A DNA stretch of 5,877 nt, from the NCBI GenBank assembly GCA_016199325.1, contig JACQGW010000209.1, forward strand, positions 1-5,877. Direction: 5' to 3'. The notes beneath the pieces are model-generated. The model was not told the origin of the DNA. It was given only the letters and a program-made list of their open reading frames with translations, and ran no database searches. Of the stretch, positions 1 through 4,629 are shown piece by piece. Position numbers and translations under genes: made by a program. The stretch comes from Chloroflexota bacterium (lineage in GTDB: Bacteria; Chloroflexota; Dehalococcoidia; JACQGW01). The first letter of the stretch is position 1, and the number at the start of each line of letters is the position of its first letter.

Positions 1-229
1 ACCGCCGCCAACTCATCGGGGTTGCCTTGTCTCACCCCCGGGGGTTGGTCTTGCCCCCCTCAACCGCTGCGCAAGCCCATTACAGGCAGCCAGTGCCTTC
101 AAGCTTCAAGCGATGTCTGTCACGATCCGAGGAGGAGCGACTGCGAAAGCCGAGCCGGCAGTCGCTCCCTTCTCTGCGACAGGAATGGAGTCGGAGCCAG
201 GTCAAGACCTCACGGCCGAATGGTGCGCT
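1..229. other. non-coding left flank
   Basis: No reading frame here has a convincing start, ribosome binding site or recognisable protein composition. The stretch lies downstream of the minus-strand methyltransferase, whose TAG stop is at 230-232. It contains a 12-bp self-complementary block (ACCCCCGGGGGT, 34-45) and a perfect 11-bp inverted repeat described separately. A minus-strand gene could begin near position 35 and run off the left edge, but too little is visible to call it. Confidence 0.5.
134..168. repeat. perfect 11-bp inverted repeat (hairpin)
   Basis: GGAGCGACTGC at 134-144 is exactly complementary to GCAGTCGCTCC at 158-168, leaving a 13-nt loop. It lies about 60 bp beyond the stop of the minus-strand methyltransferase gene. 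It could end that transcript or protect its 3' end. No run of T follows the stem on the minus strand, so a classical intrinsic terminator is not supported. On the plus strand a pyrimidine stretch (CTTCTCT) follows. A dispersed palindromic repeat is an alternative. Confidence 0.6.
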
Positions 230-1762
230 CTACCCGGCCACGACCGGCGCGCCGAGGCCGACGAGGTGGCGGGGCCAGTCCTCGACTTCGCCCATGATCG
301 ACTCGGTCCGCCGGATCCGCTCGTGGTAGAGCGTGATGGCATCCTCCGGCAGCGGCAGCTCCGGGTCCCTGTAGTCGGCGAGCAACTGCTTCCACTTCTC
401 CGTCGCCCGCTCGGCCGCGCTCTTCGAGCCACGCTTGACCCACTCGGCGTAGATCTGGCGGTCCGCCAGCATCGGCTCGAAGTAGGCTGTCCGGAAGGTG
501 TTGTAGGTGTGCTCGTGGGTCAGAAACATCCCCTGCGGCCCTACCTCACGGATCACGTCCACCGCCAGCTCGGTCCGGTTCACCGGCGGCCCTTCGACGA
601 ACCGCTTGACCATGCCGATGACGTCCTGGTCCATGACCAGCAGCTCGTAGGAGCTGCAGATCATCGAGCCGATCGCGCCCGCGCCGTGGGTGTTCAGGTT
701 GATGCCCGAGAGCACGCTGACGAGCATCCCCAGCATGTGCTCGTAGCCGGCCTGGGCGTCGGGCAGCTTCGAGTCGGCCCAGGCACCCCCGCCCCGGTTC
801 GGCAGGCCGTACCGGCGGGCGATCTGCGGCGTGATGGCGATGGAGAGCGCCATCTCCGGCGTCCCGTAGACCGGCGCCCCCACCTTCATGTCGGCAAGCG
901 TCGAGACGTTGCCGTAGGCGACCGGCACGCCGGGGCGGACCGCCTGGACGAGGACGATGGCCGCCAAGACCTCGGCGTTCTGCTGGGCGAGCATGCCGGC
1001 CCAGGTCATCGGCCCGCTGATTCCGCCCATGACGGCCGGCGAGATGACGCAGGGCTGGCCACACTTCGCCGCGTTGATGAGCGTCATCGCCATGCGGTCG
1101 TCGAGCATCAGCGGGCTGATGGTGTTCGCCCAGCCGGTGGTCACCGGTTTGGCGACAGGATCCCAGCCCGACCCGCAGATGACCTGAACGGACTCCTTGA
1201 AATCGGCGATGATGTCTCGCCCGAGGTCGCCCTCCTGCGGCGCAAGCCCGCTCACCGCGCTGACCCGGTCGGTCAACATGCCGGTGATGAGCGGGGCGAC
1301 CGCCGGCCGCAGCGGCACCGGGACGTCCTGCATGACGACCATGCTGGTGGCGGAGCCATCGGTCTCGGGGAGCTGGTGGACGATCTTGTTCAGCTCGACG
1401 ACGTCGGCGAGCTTGCCCATCCGCCAGCCGCGCTCCATATCATGGGTGAAGGCGCAGCCGCCCGCCGGCCAGGTGACAATGGTGTCGCCGCCGATGGTCC
1501 GGTGGTGTTTCGGGTTCCGCGCGTGGAGGGTGAACGACGATGGGCAGAGGGCGATGGAGCGCTCGACGAGCTTCGGGTCGAACCAGACGCGCTCCTCGTC
1601 GCGGTCGACACGGGTGCCGGACGTCGCTTCGAGGATGTCGAGCGCCTCCTGGCAGTGGAAGACGAAGCCGATGTCGGCCAGGATCTCGAGTGATGCCTGG
1701 TGAATCTGCTCGACGTCCTCCGGTGAGAACATCTCCAGCTTGGGGTGGCGATTGACGATCAC
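230..1762 (-). CDS. trimethylamine methyltransferase (MttB) family protein, non-pyrrolysine type
   Basis: This is a predicted corrinoid-dependent methyltransferase of the MttB superfamily. Members move a methyl group from a quaternary or tertiary amine (trimethylamine, glycine betaine, carnitine and similar) to a cobalamin-binding partner protein, in the cytoplasm. The family start SPEDVEQIHQASLEILADIG, a glycine-rich middle (VMGGISGPMTWAGMLAQQNA), the core GAWADSKLPDAQAGYEHMLG and the following INLNTHGAGAIGSM / ELLVMDQDVIGMVKR stretches all fit. No in-frame amber codon occurs, so this is a pyrrolysine-free homologue like MtgB, not a true trimethylamine enzyme; the substrate is unknown. I chose the GTG at 1762 (510 residues) because GGAGG lies 5 nt upstream. 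An ATG at 1819 would add 19 residues (529 in all) but has no ribosome binding site and lies upstream of the conserved N-terminus. No corrinoid protein or MtbA/MtgA-type partner lies in the window; it may be further left. The downstream position relative to the TA pair is probably incidental. Confidence 0.9.
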   Translation of the reverse strand: MIVNRHPKLEMFSPEDVEQIHQASLEILADIGFVFHCQEALDILEATSGTRVDRDEERVWFDPKLVERSIALCPSSFTLHARNPKHHRTIGGDTIVTWPAGGCAFTHDMERGWRMGKLADVVELNKIVHQLPETDGSATSMVVMQDVPVPLRPAVAPLITGMLTDRVSAVSGLAPQEGDLGRDIIADFKESVQVICGSGWDPVAKPVTTGWANTISPLMLDDRMAMTLINAAKCGQPCVISPAVMGGISGPMTWAGMLAQQNAEVLAAIVLVQAVRPGVPVAYGNVSTLADMKVGAPVYGTPEMALSIAITPQIARRYGLPNRGGGAWADSKLPDAQAGYEHMLGMLVSVLSGINLNTHGAGAIGSMICSSYELLVMDQDVIGMVKRFVEGPPVNRTELAVDVIREVGPQGMFLTHEHTYNTFRTAYFEPMLADRQIYAEWVKRGSKSAAERATEKWKQLLADYRDPELPLPEDAITLYHERIRRTESIMGEVEDWPRHLVGLGAPVVAG

Positions 1763-1767
1763 AGGTT

Positions 1768-1772
1768 CCTCC
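1768..1772 (-). promoter_or_regulatory. ribosome binding site deciding the GTG start of the MttB-like gene
   Basis: On the minus strand the bases read GGAGG, 5 nt before the GTG at 1762-1760. No comparable purine-rich block precedes the upstream ATG at 1819. This is the main reason for preferring the 510-residue protein over the 529-residue one. Confidence 0.6.
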
Positions 1773-1809
1773 ACTGGCCAGAATGCATCGGCGCCGGCCA
1801 GCGGGTATG

Positions 1810-1838
1810 ATCGTCGCATAGAGGCGCGACAGGTGCAA
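1810..1838 (-). promoter_or_regulatory. weak promoter candidate for the MttB-like gene
   Basis: The minus strand reads TTGCAC (1838-1833), a 17-nt spacer, then GACGAT (1815-1810). This is a modest match to a sigma70-type promoter. Transcription would begin near 1803, inside the longer 529-residue version of the gene but upstream of the GTG start at 1762, consistent with the shorter protein. Matches of this quality are common by chance. Confidence 0.25.
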
Positions 1839-1855
1839 GTCGCTCTGTTTCGAGG

Positions 1856-2302
1856 CTATGCCCTCGGGATGGCCTGCCGACCAAGAGCCAGCCGGACATC
1901 GTCCTCCGAGTAACCGGGGAGACGGTAGCCCTTTTCGAGCTCCTCCTGGAGTGAGCCCCAGGTGAAGAACTCTGAAGAGGATGCGGGGAGCGTACCGATC
2001 CAGTCGAGCATCATAGACGCCCGGAGCGTCTGAATGGCGAATGGTACGCGCTGGGGCAGCACAACAATCCCGCCATGATGCCGATGCTGCTGTCGAAAGC
2101 GCTGGTGCAATGCCCAGAAGTGTTTTCCGTTGTGCGTGACGATGAGCAAGCCATTGCCTGTTGCGTAGGCCAATTGCTCATCGTCGCCGGCATCAAGCGT
2201 ACCTGCGGCGGCTGCCGTTATCACCCAATAGCCACGCCCCTGTAGCACTTGAGCGAGCTTCAAATCGACACACTGATCAAGATAGACGCGCAGTCGCGCC
2301 AT
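1856..2302 (-). CDS. DUF5615 family PIN-like toxin
   Basis: This is the predicted toxin half of a DUF433/DUF5615 toxin-antitoxin pair, 148 residues. DUF5615 proteins have a PIN-like nuclease fold and are thought to act as ribonucleases. Visible family features are an N-terminal strand with an acidic residue (RVYLDQCVD, D9), a second acidic patch (DAGDDEQLAYA, about residues 41-51), and VTHNGKHFWALH (about 59-70). HHGGIVVLPQ and a long C-terminal segment follow. Where many relatives have TxDxDF, this one has THNGKHF, so the last acidic positions are replaced by Asn and His. A subset of the family seems to carry similar substitutions, so activity cannot be judged from this alone. The start ATG (2302-2300) overlaps the antitoxin stop in a TGATG arrangement and has no ribosome binding site close by, pointing to translational coupling. 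A longer 230-residue reading of the same frame, starting at 2548, would run through the antitoxin gene and is rejected. The protein is longer than a minimal DUF5615 domain because of its C-terminal extension. Confidence 0.82.
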   Translation of the reverse strand: MARLRVYLDQCVDLKLAQVLQGRGYWVITAAAAGTLDAGDDEQLAYATGNGLLIVTHNGKHFWALHQRFRQQHRHHGGIVVLPQRVPFAIQTLRASMMLDWIGTLPASSSEFFTWGSLQEELEKGYRLPGYSEDDVRLALGRQAIPRA

Positions 2303-2574
2303 CAGGCGTAACCAGCGGCCTCGTTCTCGTCGATGTAGCGGTCGATCTCTTGCCGGTTGGCAGCGTAGAAGGCCAGCACATCCTGGATGTCCCTGGCGGA
2401 CAGGCATGGGTATGCTTCCTGGACTCGCCCCAGATCGCCATAGATTTCCATGGCGATGACGATAGCGCGTACAGGAATACGCGTTCCCTTGATCGTCGGC
2501 TCGCCGCCAAGAACGCGCGGATTGCGGACGACGGAGGCGGGGGAGCACCGACGAGTCGTCGCGCTTCTTGCCAT
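2302..2574 (-). CDS. DUF433 domain antitoxin
   Basis: This is a 90-residue predicted antitoxin and probable DNA-binding autorepressor of the TA pair. The signature VRNPRVLGGEPTIKGTRIPV (about residues 15-34) is characteristic of DUF433. It is followed by the helical AIVIAMEIYGDLGRVQEAYP and LSARDIQDVLAFYAANRQEI, matching the helix-turn-helix-like domain and the C-terminal region expected to contact the toxin. I chose the ATG at 2574, which has AGGAGG 10 nt upstream plus a closer GAGAGGA. A GTG at 2583 would add three residues but sits only 2 nt from the AGGAGG. The gene precedes the toxin, as usual for these modules, and its TGA overlaps the toxin ATG by one base, so the two are co-translated. 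Autoregulation is inferred from family behaviour; I could not identify an operator with confidence. Confidence 0.85.
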   Translation of the reverse strand: MARSATTRRCSPASVVRNPRVLGGEPTIKGTRIPVRAIVIAMEIYGDLGRVQEAYPCLSARDIQDVLAFYAANRQEIDRYIDENEAAGYA

Positions 2575-2584
2575 TCCTCTCACC

Positions 2585-2590
2585 CCTCCT
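2585..2590 (-). promoter_or_regulatory. ribosome binding site of the antitoxin gene
   Basis: The minus strand reads AGGAGG, 10 nt before the ATG at 2574. The spacing favours that ATG over the GTG at 2583. It is the only strong ribosome binding site in the TA operon, consistent with the toxin depending on coupled translation. Confidence 0.6.
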
Positions 2591-2672
2591 GGATACCTCG
2601 TTGCAGAAACAGGGCCAGTCGGCTACGCTCTACGTCTTGCTCTCCAGCCCCTGGCACGCGAGCCACACAGCT

Positions 2673-2701
2673 ATTCTACTTCGACCTCCCCTTGTCGGCA
2701 A
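2673..2701 (-). promoter_or_regulatory. promoter candidate for the toxin-antitoxin operon
   Basis: The minus strand reads TTGCCG (2701-2696), a 17-nt spacer and TAGAAT (2678-2673). This is a reasonable sigma70-type match in a slightly more AT-rich patch of an otherwise GC-rich window. Transcription would start near 2666, giving a leader of roughly 90 nt before the antitoxin. Confidence 0.4.
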
Positions 2702-2750
2702 CGTCTCACACTACCAGAGATACCACCGGTCGATATCAGCCAACCTCTAA

Positions 2751-2805
2751 CGACAAACCAGGAACCACAAACCTTCGCCCTCTGCGTCCTCTGCGCCTCT
2801 ACGGT
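2751..2805. repeat. low-complexity repeat patch with 9-nt units, possible dispersed intergenic repeat
   Basis: A stretch rich in ACAAACC / ACCACAAACC (2753-2773) leads into CCCTCTGCG (2778-2786), TCCTCTGCG (2787-2795) and CCTCTACGG (2796-2804). These are near-identical units of about 9 nt, followed by TTCGTTCTCC. From memory, the arrangement of an AACCA-rich lead and a CTCTGCG-type triplet ending in CGGTT resembles a non-coding repeat found between genes in Chloroflexota and some other phyla. The repeat family is a recollection and was not checked. It lies in the divergent region between the TA operon and the membrane protein gene. Confidence 0.45.
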
Positions 2806-2832
2806 TCGTTCTCCCCGGTGCTCTCTCGCGAC

Positions 2833-2861
2833 TTGCGCCAGACCGACCAAACGCGTAGGAT
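2833..2861 (+). promoter_or_regulatory. promoter and/or ribosome binding site upstream of the membrane protein
   Basis: TTGCGC (2833-2838), 17 nt, then TAGGAT (2856-2861) resembles a sigma70-type promoter, which would start transcription almost at the GTG (2868) and give a leaderless mRNA. The same bases include AGGA (2857-2860), 7 nt from that GTG, which is normal ribosome binding site spacing. Both readings cannot act on the same transcript. The ribosome binding site reading is the simpler one. Confidence 0.35.
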
Positions 2862-2867
2862 CCACGT

Positions 2868-3665
2868 GTGCAAAGCGTCCGTAGTGTCGGGGCGCATCGG
2901 CCCCATCTCCGAAACCGGCGAGCGATCGGGACCACCGTCGGCCTGGTGGTGGCCGGCCTGGCGCTCTCCTGGTTCGTCGAGGCGCCGGCGTTCTGGGGCC
3001 TGCTGGCCCTGCTCGTCGCCGGCACCGCCTGGGGAACGGTCCGCCTCCTCCGCCACGGCCGCCGAGCGCACAGCCTCGCCTACCTCGCCGGTTTCACGAC
3101 GCTGCCGGTCCTCCTATCCATCGGCGCCGCGCTCTTCCTCCGCTTCGCCAACAGCCTCGCCGGCCTCACCGTCGGCCTGGCCATCGCCGGTCTTCTCCTG
3201 GCCGTCGTCTTCGCCGCCGAGGACCGCACCGTCGACCCCTTCGATTCGCGGTGGCACCACGCTCGATTCATCCTGAACCTGGCGACCTACCTGACGGCCT
3301 TCGCGCTGTTCGCCGCCATCTACAACAGTCGCGTGCGCAGCCTGATGTCGGCGACGGCGATCACCGCACTTGCGGCGCTGCTCGCCCTCGATCTCTTTCG
3401 GGCGTCGGAAGGGCAACTGCGCCGGGCAGCGCTCTACGCGGGCGTCGTGGGCCTCCTCGTTGGCGAGGCGACCTGGGGGCTGAACTGGTGGCCAATCAGC
3501 GGGCTCGCGGGCGGTCTTTTCCTGTTGCTGGTCTTCTACGCGCTCACCGGCGTCGTCCAGCATGCGCTGGCCGGCAGGCTCACTCGCCGAACGGTGGCCG
3601 AGTTCGCGCTGGTGGCCCTGGCCGGCCTGACGTTTCTGTTCAGCTCGCAGTTGTGGCTCAGGTAA
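2868..3665 (+). CDS. polytopic membrane protein of unknown function (DUF5656-like)
   Basis: This is a 265-residue integral membrane protein with a short basic N-terminus (RPHLRNRR, about 11-18) and eight or nine hydrophobic segments. They lie at about residues 20-37, 41-59, 71-91, 97-116, 134-152, 158-175, 187-206, 210-229 and 243-260. Basic loops (RLLRHGRRAH, RVRS, RLTRR) separate several of them. An acidic/aromatic motif, GEATWGLNWWPI (199-210), lies in the seventh segment and is unusual enough to be functionally important. It recalls DUF5656 membrane proteins of Chloroflexota, but I assign that only tentatively, and no enzymatic or transport role can be read from the sequence. The GTG start has AGGA 7 nt upstream. 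The stop is 37 bp before the small acidic protein gene, with no terminator between, so the two are probably one operon. Strong bias to G/C at codon third positions and the hydrophobic periodicity support it as the coding strand over the long antisense frame. Confidence 0.82.
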   Translation: MQSVRSVGAHRPHLRNRRAIGTTVGLVVAGLALSWFVEAPAFWGLLALLVAGTAWGTVRLLRHGRRAHSLAYLAGFTTLPVLLSIGAALFLRFANSLAGLTVGLAIAGLLLAVVFAAEDRTVDPFDSRWHHARFILNLATYLTAFALFAAIYNSRVRSLMSATAITALAALLALDLFRASEGQLRRAALYAGVVGLLVGEATWGLNWWPISGLAGGLFLLLVFYALTGVVQHALAGRLTRRTVAEFALVALAGLTFLFSSQLWLR

Positions 3666-3688
3666 CGGTGGTGGGCCGGCCGCCCACG

Positions 3689-3695
3689 AAAGGAG
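3689..3695 (+). promoter_or_regulatory. ribosome binding site of the small acidic protein gene
   Basis: AAAGGAG lies 7 nt before the ATG at 3703. This is one of the strongest ribosome binding sites in the window and a main reason to accept the short downstream frame as a gene. Confidence 0.65.
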
Positions 3696-3702
3696 CAGTC
3701 CT

Positions 3703-3873
3703 ATGGAGCCGGAATCCGAGTTCGAGATCATCGACGAGCTGGAGCGGCTCGAGAGCCTGGCAGAGGAGATGGAGGAGCTCGGCGTGACCTCGCTGGACGA
3801 GATCCGGCGGCGGATCGCAGAGATCAATCGCAAACTGGAGGAGTACGAGTCACGCCGTCCGACCGGGGAGTAG
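3703..3873 (+). CDS. small acidic coiled-coil-like protein, unknown function
   Basis: This is a 56-residue protein that is easy to miss because of its size. It has a strong ribosome binding site and a clean ATG-to-TAG frame. It is rich in Glu, Asp and Arg with regularly spaced Leu/Ile: EFEIIDELERLESLAEEMEE, a break at LGVTS (residues 26-30), then LDEIRRRIAEINRKLEEYES. The pattern predicts two amphipathic helices, a helical hairpin or coiled coil. There is no signal peptide or membrane segment, so it is probably cytoplasmic. It follows the membrane protein by 37 bp on the same strand and may be a cytoplasmic partner or regulator of it; that is inference from position. I do not recognise a family. 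A long antisense frame covers it but has a serine/arginine-rich composition typical of a shadow. Confidence 0.75.
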   Translation: MEPESEFEIIDELERLESLAEEMEELGVTSLDEIRRRIAEINRKLEEYESRRPTGE

Positions 3874-3879
3874 TCGTAT

Positions 3880-3905
3880 GCCACGCTCATCATGATGGAG
3901 GTGGC
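3880..3905 (+). terminator. imperfect hairpin after the small protein gene, possible terminator
   Basis: GCCAC (3880-3884) pairs with GTGGC (3901-3905), CTC (3886-3888) with GAG (3898-3900), and AT (3889-3890) with AT (3895-3896), with two single-base bulges. It begins 7 nt after the TAG at 3871-3873. The downstream TTGCCGATTT is only mildly T-rich, so termination strength is doubtful. Confidence 0.35.
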
Positions 3906-3918
3906 TTGCCGATTTCGT

Positions 3919-3948
3919 GCGTCATTACGTCATGCGTCACTACGTCAG
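3919..3948. repeat. 15-bp tandem direct repeat with CGTCA/ACGTCA cores
   Basis: GCGTCATTACGTCAT (3919-3933) is followed directly by GCGTCACTACGTCAG (3934-3948), with 13 of 15 bases identical. Each unit holds CGTCA and TACGTCA, so CGTCA-type half-sites recur four times. It could bind a regulator or be a relic of slippage. No gene start follows closely on either strand. Confidence 0.55.
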
Positions 3949-4287
3949 CTTTCGACGGGCGCTACTCATCAATACTACTGTGGTGCTCCACCAGCGCAAC
4001 CTGGAGGGGGGCCGAACCGGCGAGGCGCCAAGACAGACGCCAAAAAGCCTGTCCGTCTGCTCAACGCCAGCCAGCAGAACGGTGGAGTTCCGCGGCGCGT
4101 TGTCAGCGCGATGAGCCGGAGTGAAACCGAGCGCCTCTCGGCACACAGCCGCGACCTGACACCCTCGGTAGATCGGCGCGGAAGCCAAGCGAACCAACCG
4201 GAAGCGGTAGGACCGGGTGCCGGTACGTCTTTGTGGCTGATACTTGCCGGTGGATTCCCGAGAGAACCCCGGAGGTTGCCGACCTGC

Positions 4288-4479
4288 TCAGGCCCGCTTG
4301 CGAGCGGCTTTCCGGGCCCGCCGGCGAGCCTGCTCCAGCTTGCGTCGCCGCTGCTCAGAAGGTGAACTGTAGACGCTGTGGCGCTTGTAGTCCGACAGAA
4401 TCCCGGCGTTCATCACACCGGCCTTGAACCGCTTGAGTAACCCCTCGAAACTTTCGCCGTCTCGAATCTCGACCTGCAT
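4288..4479 (-). CDS. rpsU: 30S ribosomal protein bS21
   Basis: This is a 63-residue, strongly basic small-subunit protein that sits on the 30S platform near the 3' end of 16S rRNA and takes part in initiation. The bS21 pattern is clear: VEIRDGESFEGLLKRFKAGV (residues 3-22), then AGILSDYKRHSVYSSPSEQR (25-44), then a tail of Arg/Lys/Ala (RRRKLEQARRRARKAARKRA). The length is close to that of short bS21 proteins. The ATG at 4479 gives the standard N-terminus; AGAGAGG lies just upstream at rather close spacing. A much longer reading of the same frame, starting near 5064, is an artefact of the antisense strand of the glycosyltransferase gene. It is divergent from that gene, with a near-consensus promoter of its own. 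No strong intrinsic terminator follows; only a 5-bp stem at 4265-4277 is visible. Confidence 0.94.
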   Translation of the reverse strand: MQVEIRDGESFEGLLKRFKAGVMNAGILSDYKRHSVYSSPSEQRRRKLEQARRRARKAARKRA

Positions 4480-4516
4480 AGCCCTCTCTAGCCTTTGTGC
4501 AGTGCTGGATGCATTT

Positions 4517-4544
4517 AGCATAACATGTGTCCCGGAAATGTCAA
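4517..4544 (-). promoter_or_regulatory. extended -10 sigma70-type promoter of rpsU
   Basis: The minus strand reads TTGACA (4544-4539), a 16-nt spacer and TATGCT (4522-4517). TG one base before the -10 gives an extended -10 element. The -35 is a perfect consensus. Transcription would start near 4510, about 30 nt before the rpsU ATG. This is the best promoter in the window and fits a highly expressed ribosomal protein gene. Confidence 0.75.
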
Positions 4545-4581
4545 GCCCATCACCTAGAAATCGGCCTGGCGTCCGGCCTGC

Positions 4582-4610
4582 TTGCCTTCCGCTCTGTGCG
4601 GCGCGATAAT
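4582..4610 (+). promoter_or_regulatory. promoter candidate for the glycosyltransferase gene
   Basis: TTGCCT (4582-4587), 17 nt, then GATAAT (4605-4610) is a fair sigma70-type match. Transcription would start near 4617. The -10 overlaps the first in-frame ATG (4609), which would then not be transcribed, leaving GTG 4618 or ATG 4630 as the start. The mRNA would be leaderless or nearly so. Confidence 0.4.
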
Positions 4611-4629
4611 GCCCGCCGTGCCCGGAACG

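Larger units (their letters stand above)
3874..4287. other. intergenic region without a credible gene (414 bp)
   Basis: This lies between the convergent ends of the membrane-protein operon and rpsU. Open frames exist on both strands, including a plus-strand one from 3892 that would overlap rpsU antisense. Their composition is not protein-like and none has a good ribosome binding site. The region holds a possible terminator hairpin (3880-3905) and a tandem direct repeat (3919-3948). There are also small perfect stems: CCGAG/CTCGG at 4127-4141 and ACCGG/CCGGT at 4212-4224. No tRNA-like T-arm or other RNA family that I know is recognisable. Confidence 0.5.

Noticed and set aside
1..35. Possible start of a minus-strand gene at a GTG (35-33) running off the left edge
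   Set aside because: Only 11 full codons after the GTG are visible and the G-run before it is a poor ribosome binding site.
113..1693. 526-residue open frame on the plus strand antisense to the MttB-like gene
   Set aside because: Composition is Arg/Asp/Gly/His-rich with no recognisable domain. It mirrors the GC-rich codons of the well-supported minus-strand gene and has no ribosome binding site.
1856..2548. 230-residue version of the DUF5615 toxin with an 82-residue N-terminal extension
   Set aside because: The extension reads the antitoxin gene in another frame and is Arg-rich nonsense. The DUF5615 domain begins at the ATG at 2302, in the TGATG junction.
2161..3276. 371-residue plus-strand frame across the TA promoter region and membrane gene
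   Set aside because: It crosses non-coding repeat DNA and overlaps two supported genes in other frames. Its Ser/Arg/Pro-rich sequence has no family features.
3114..3893. 259-residue minus-strand frame antisense to the membrane and small protein genes
   Set aside because: A Ser/Arg/Glu-rich shadow with no motif. The plus strand has clear transmembrane periodicity and good ribosome binding sites.
4265..4277. Terminator for rpsU
   Set aside because: Only a 5-bp stem including one wobble pair, with a 3-nt loop, and no T-run on the minus strand.
3892..4365. 157-residue plus-strand frame over the gene-free region, reaching antisense into rpsU
   Set aside because: No ribosome binding site or domain, low-information composition, and overlap with a confident bS21 gene.
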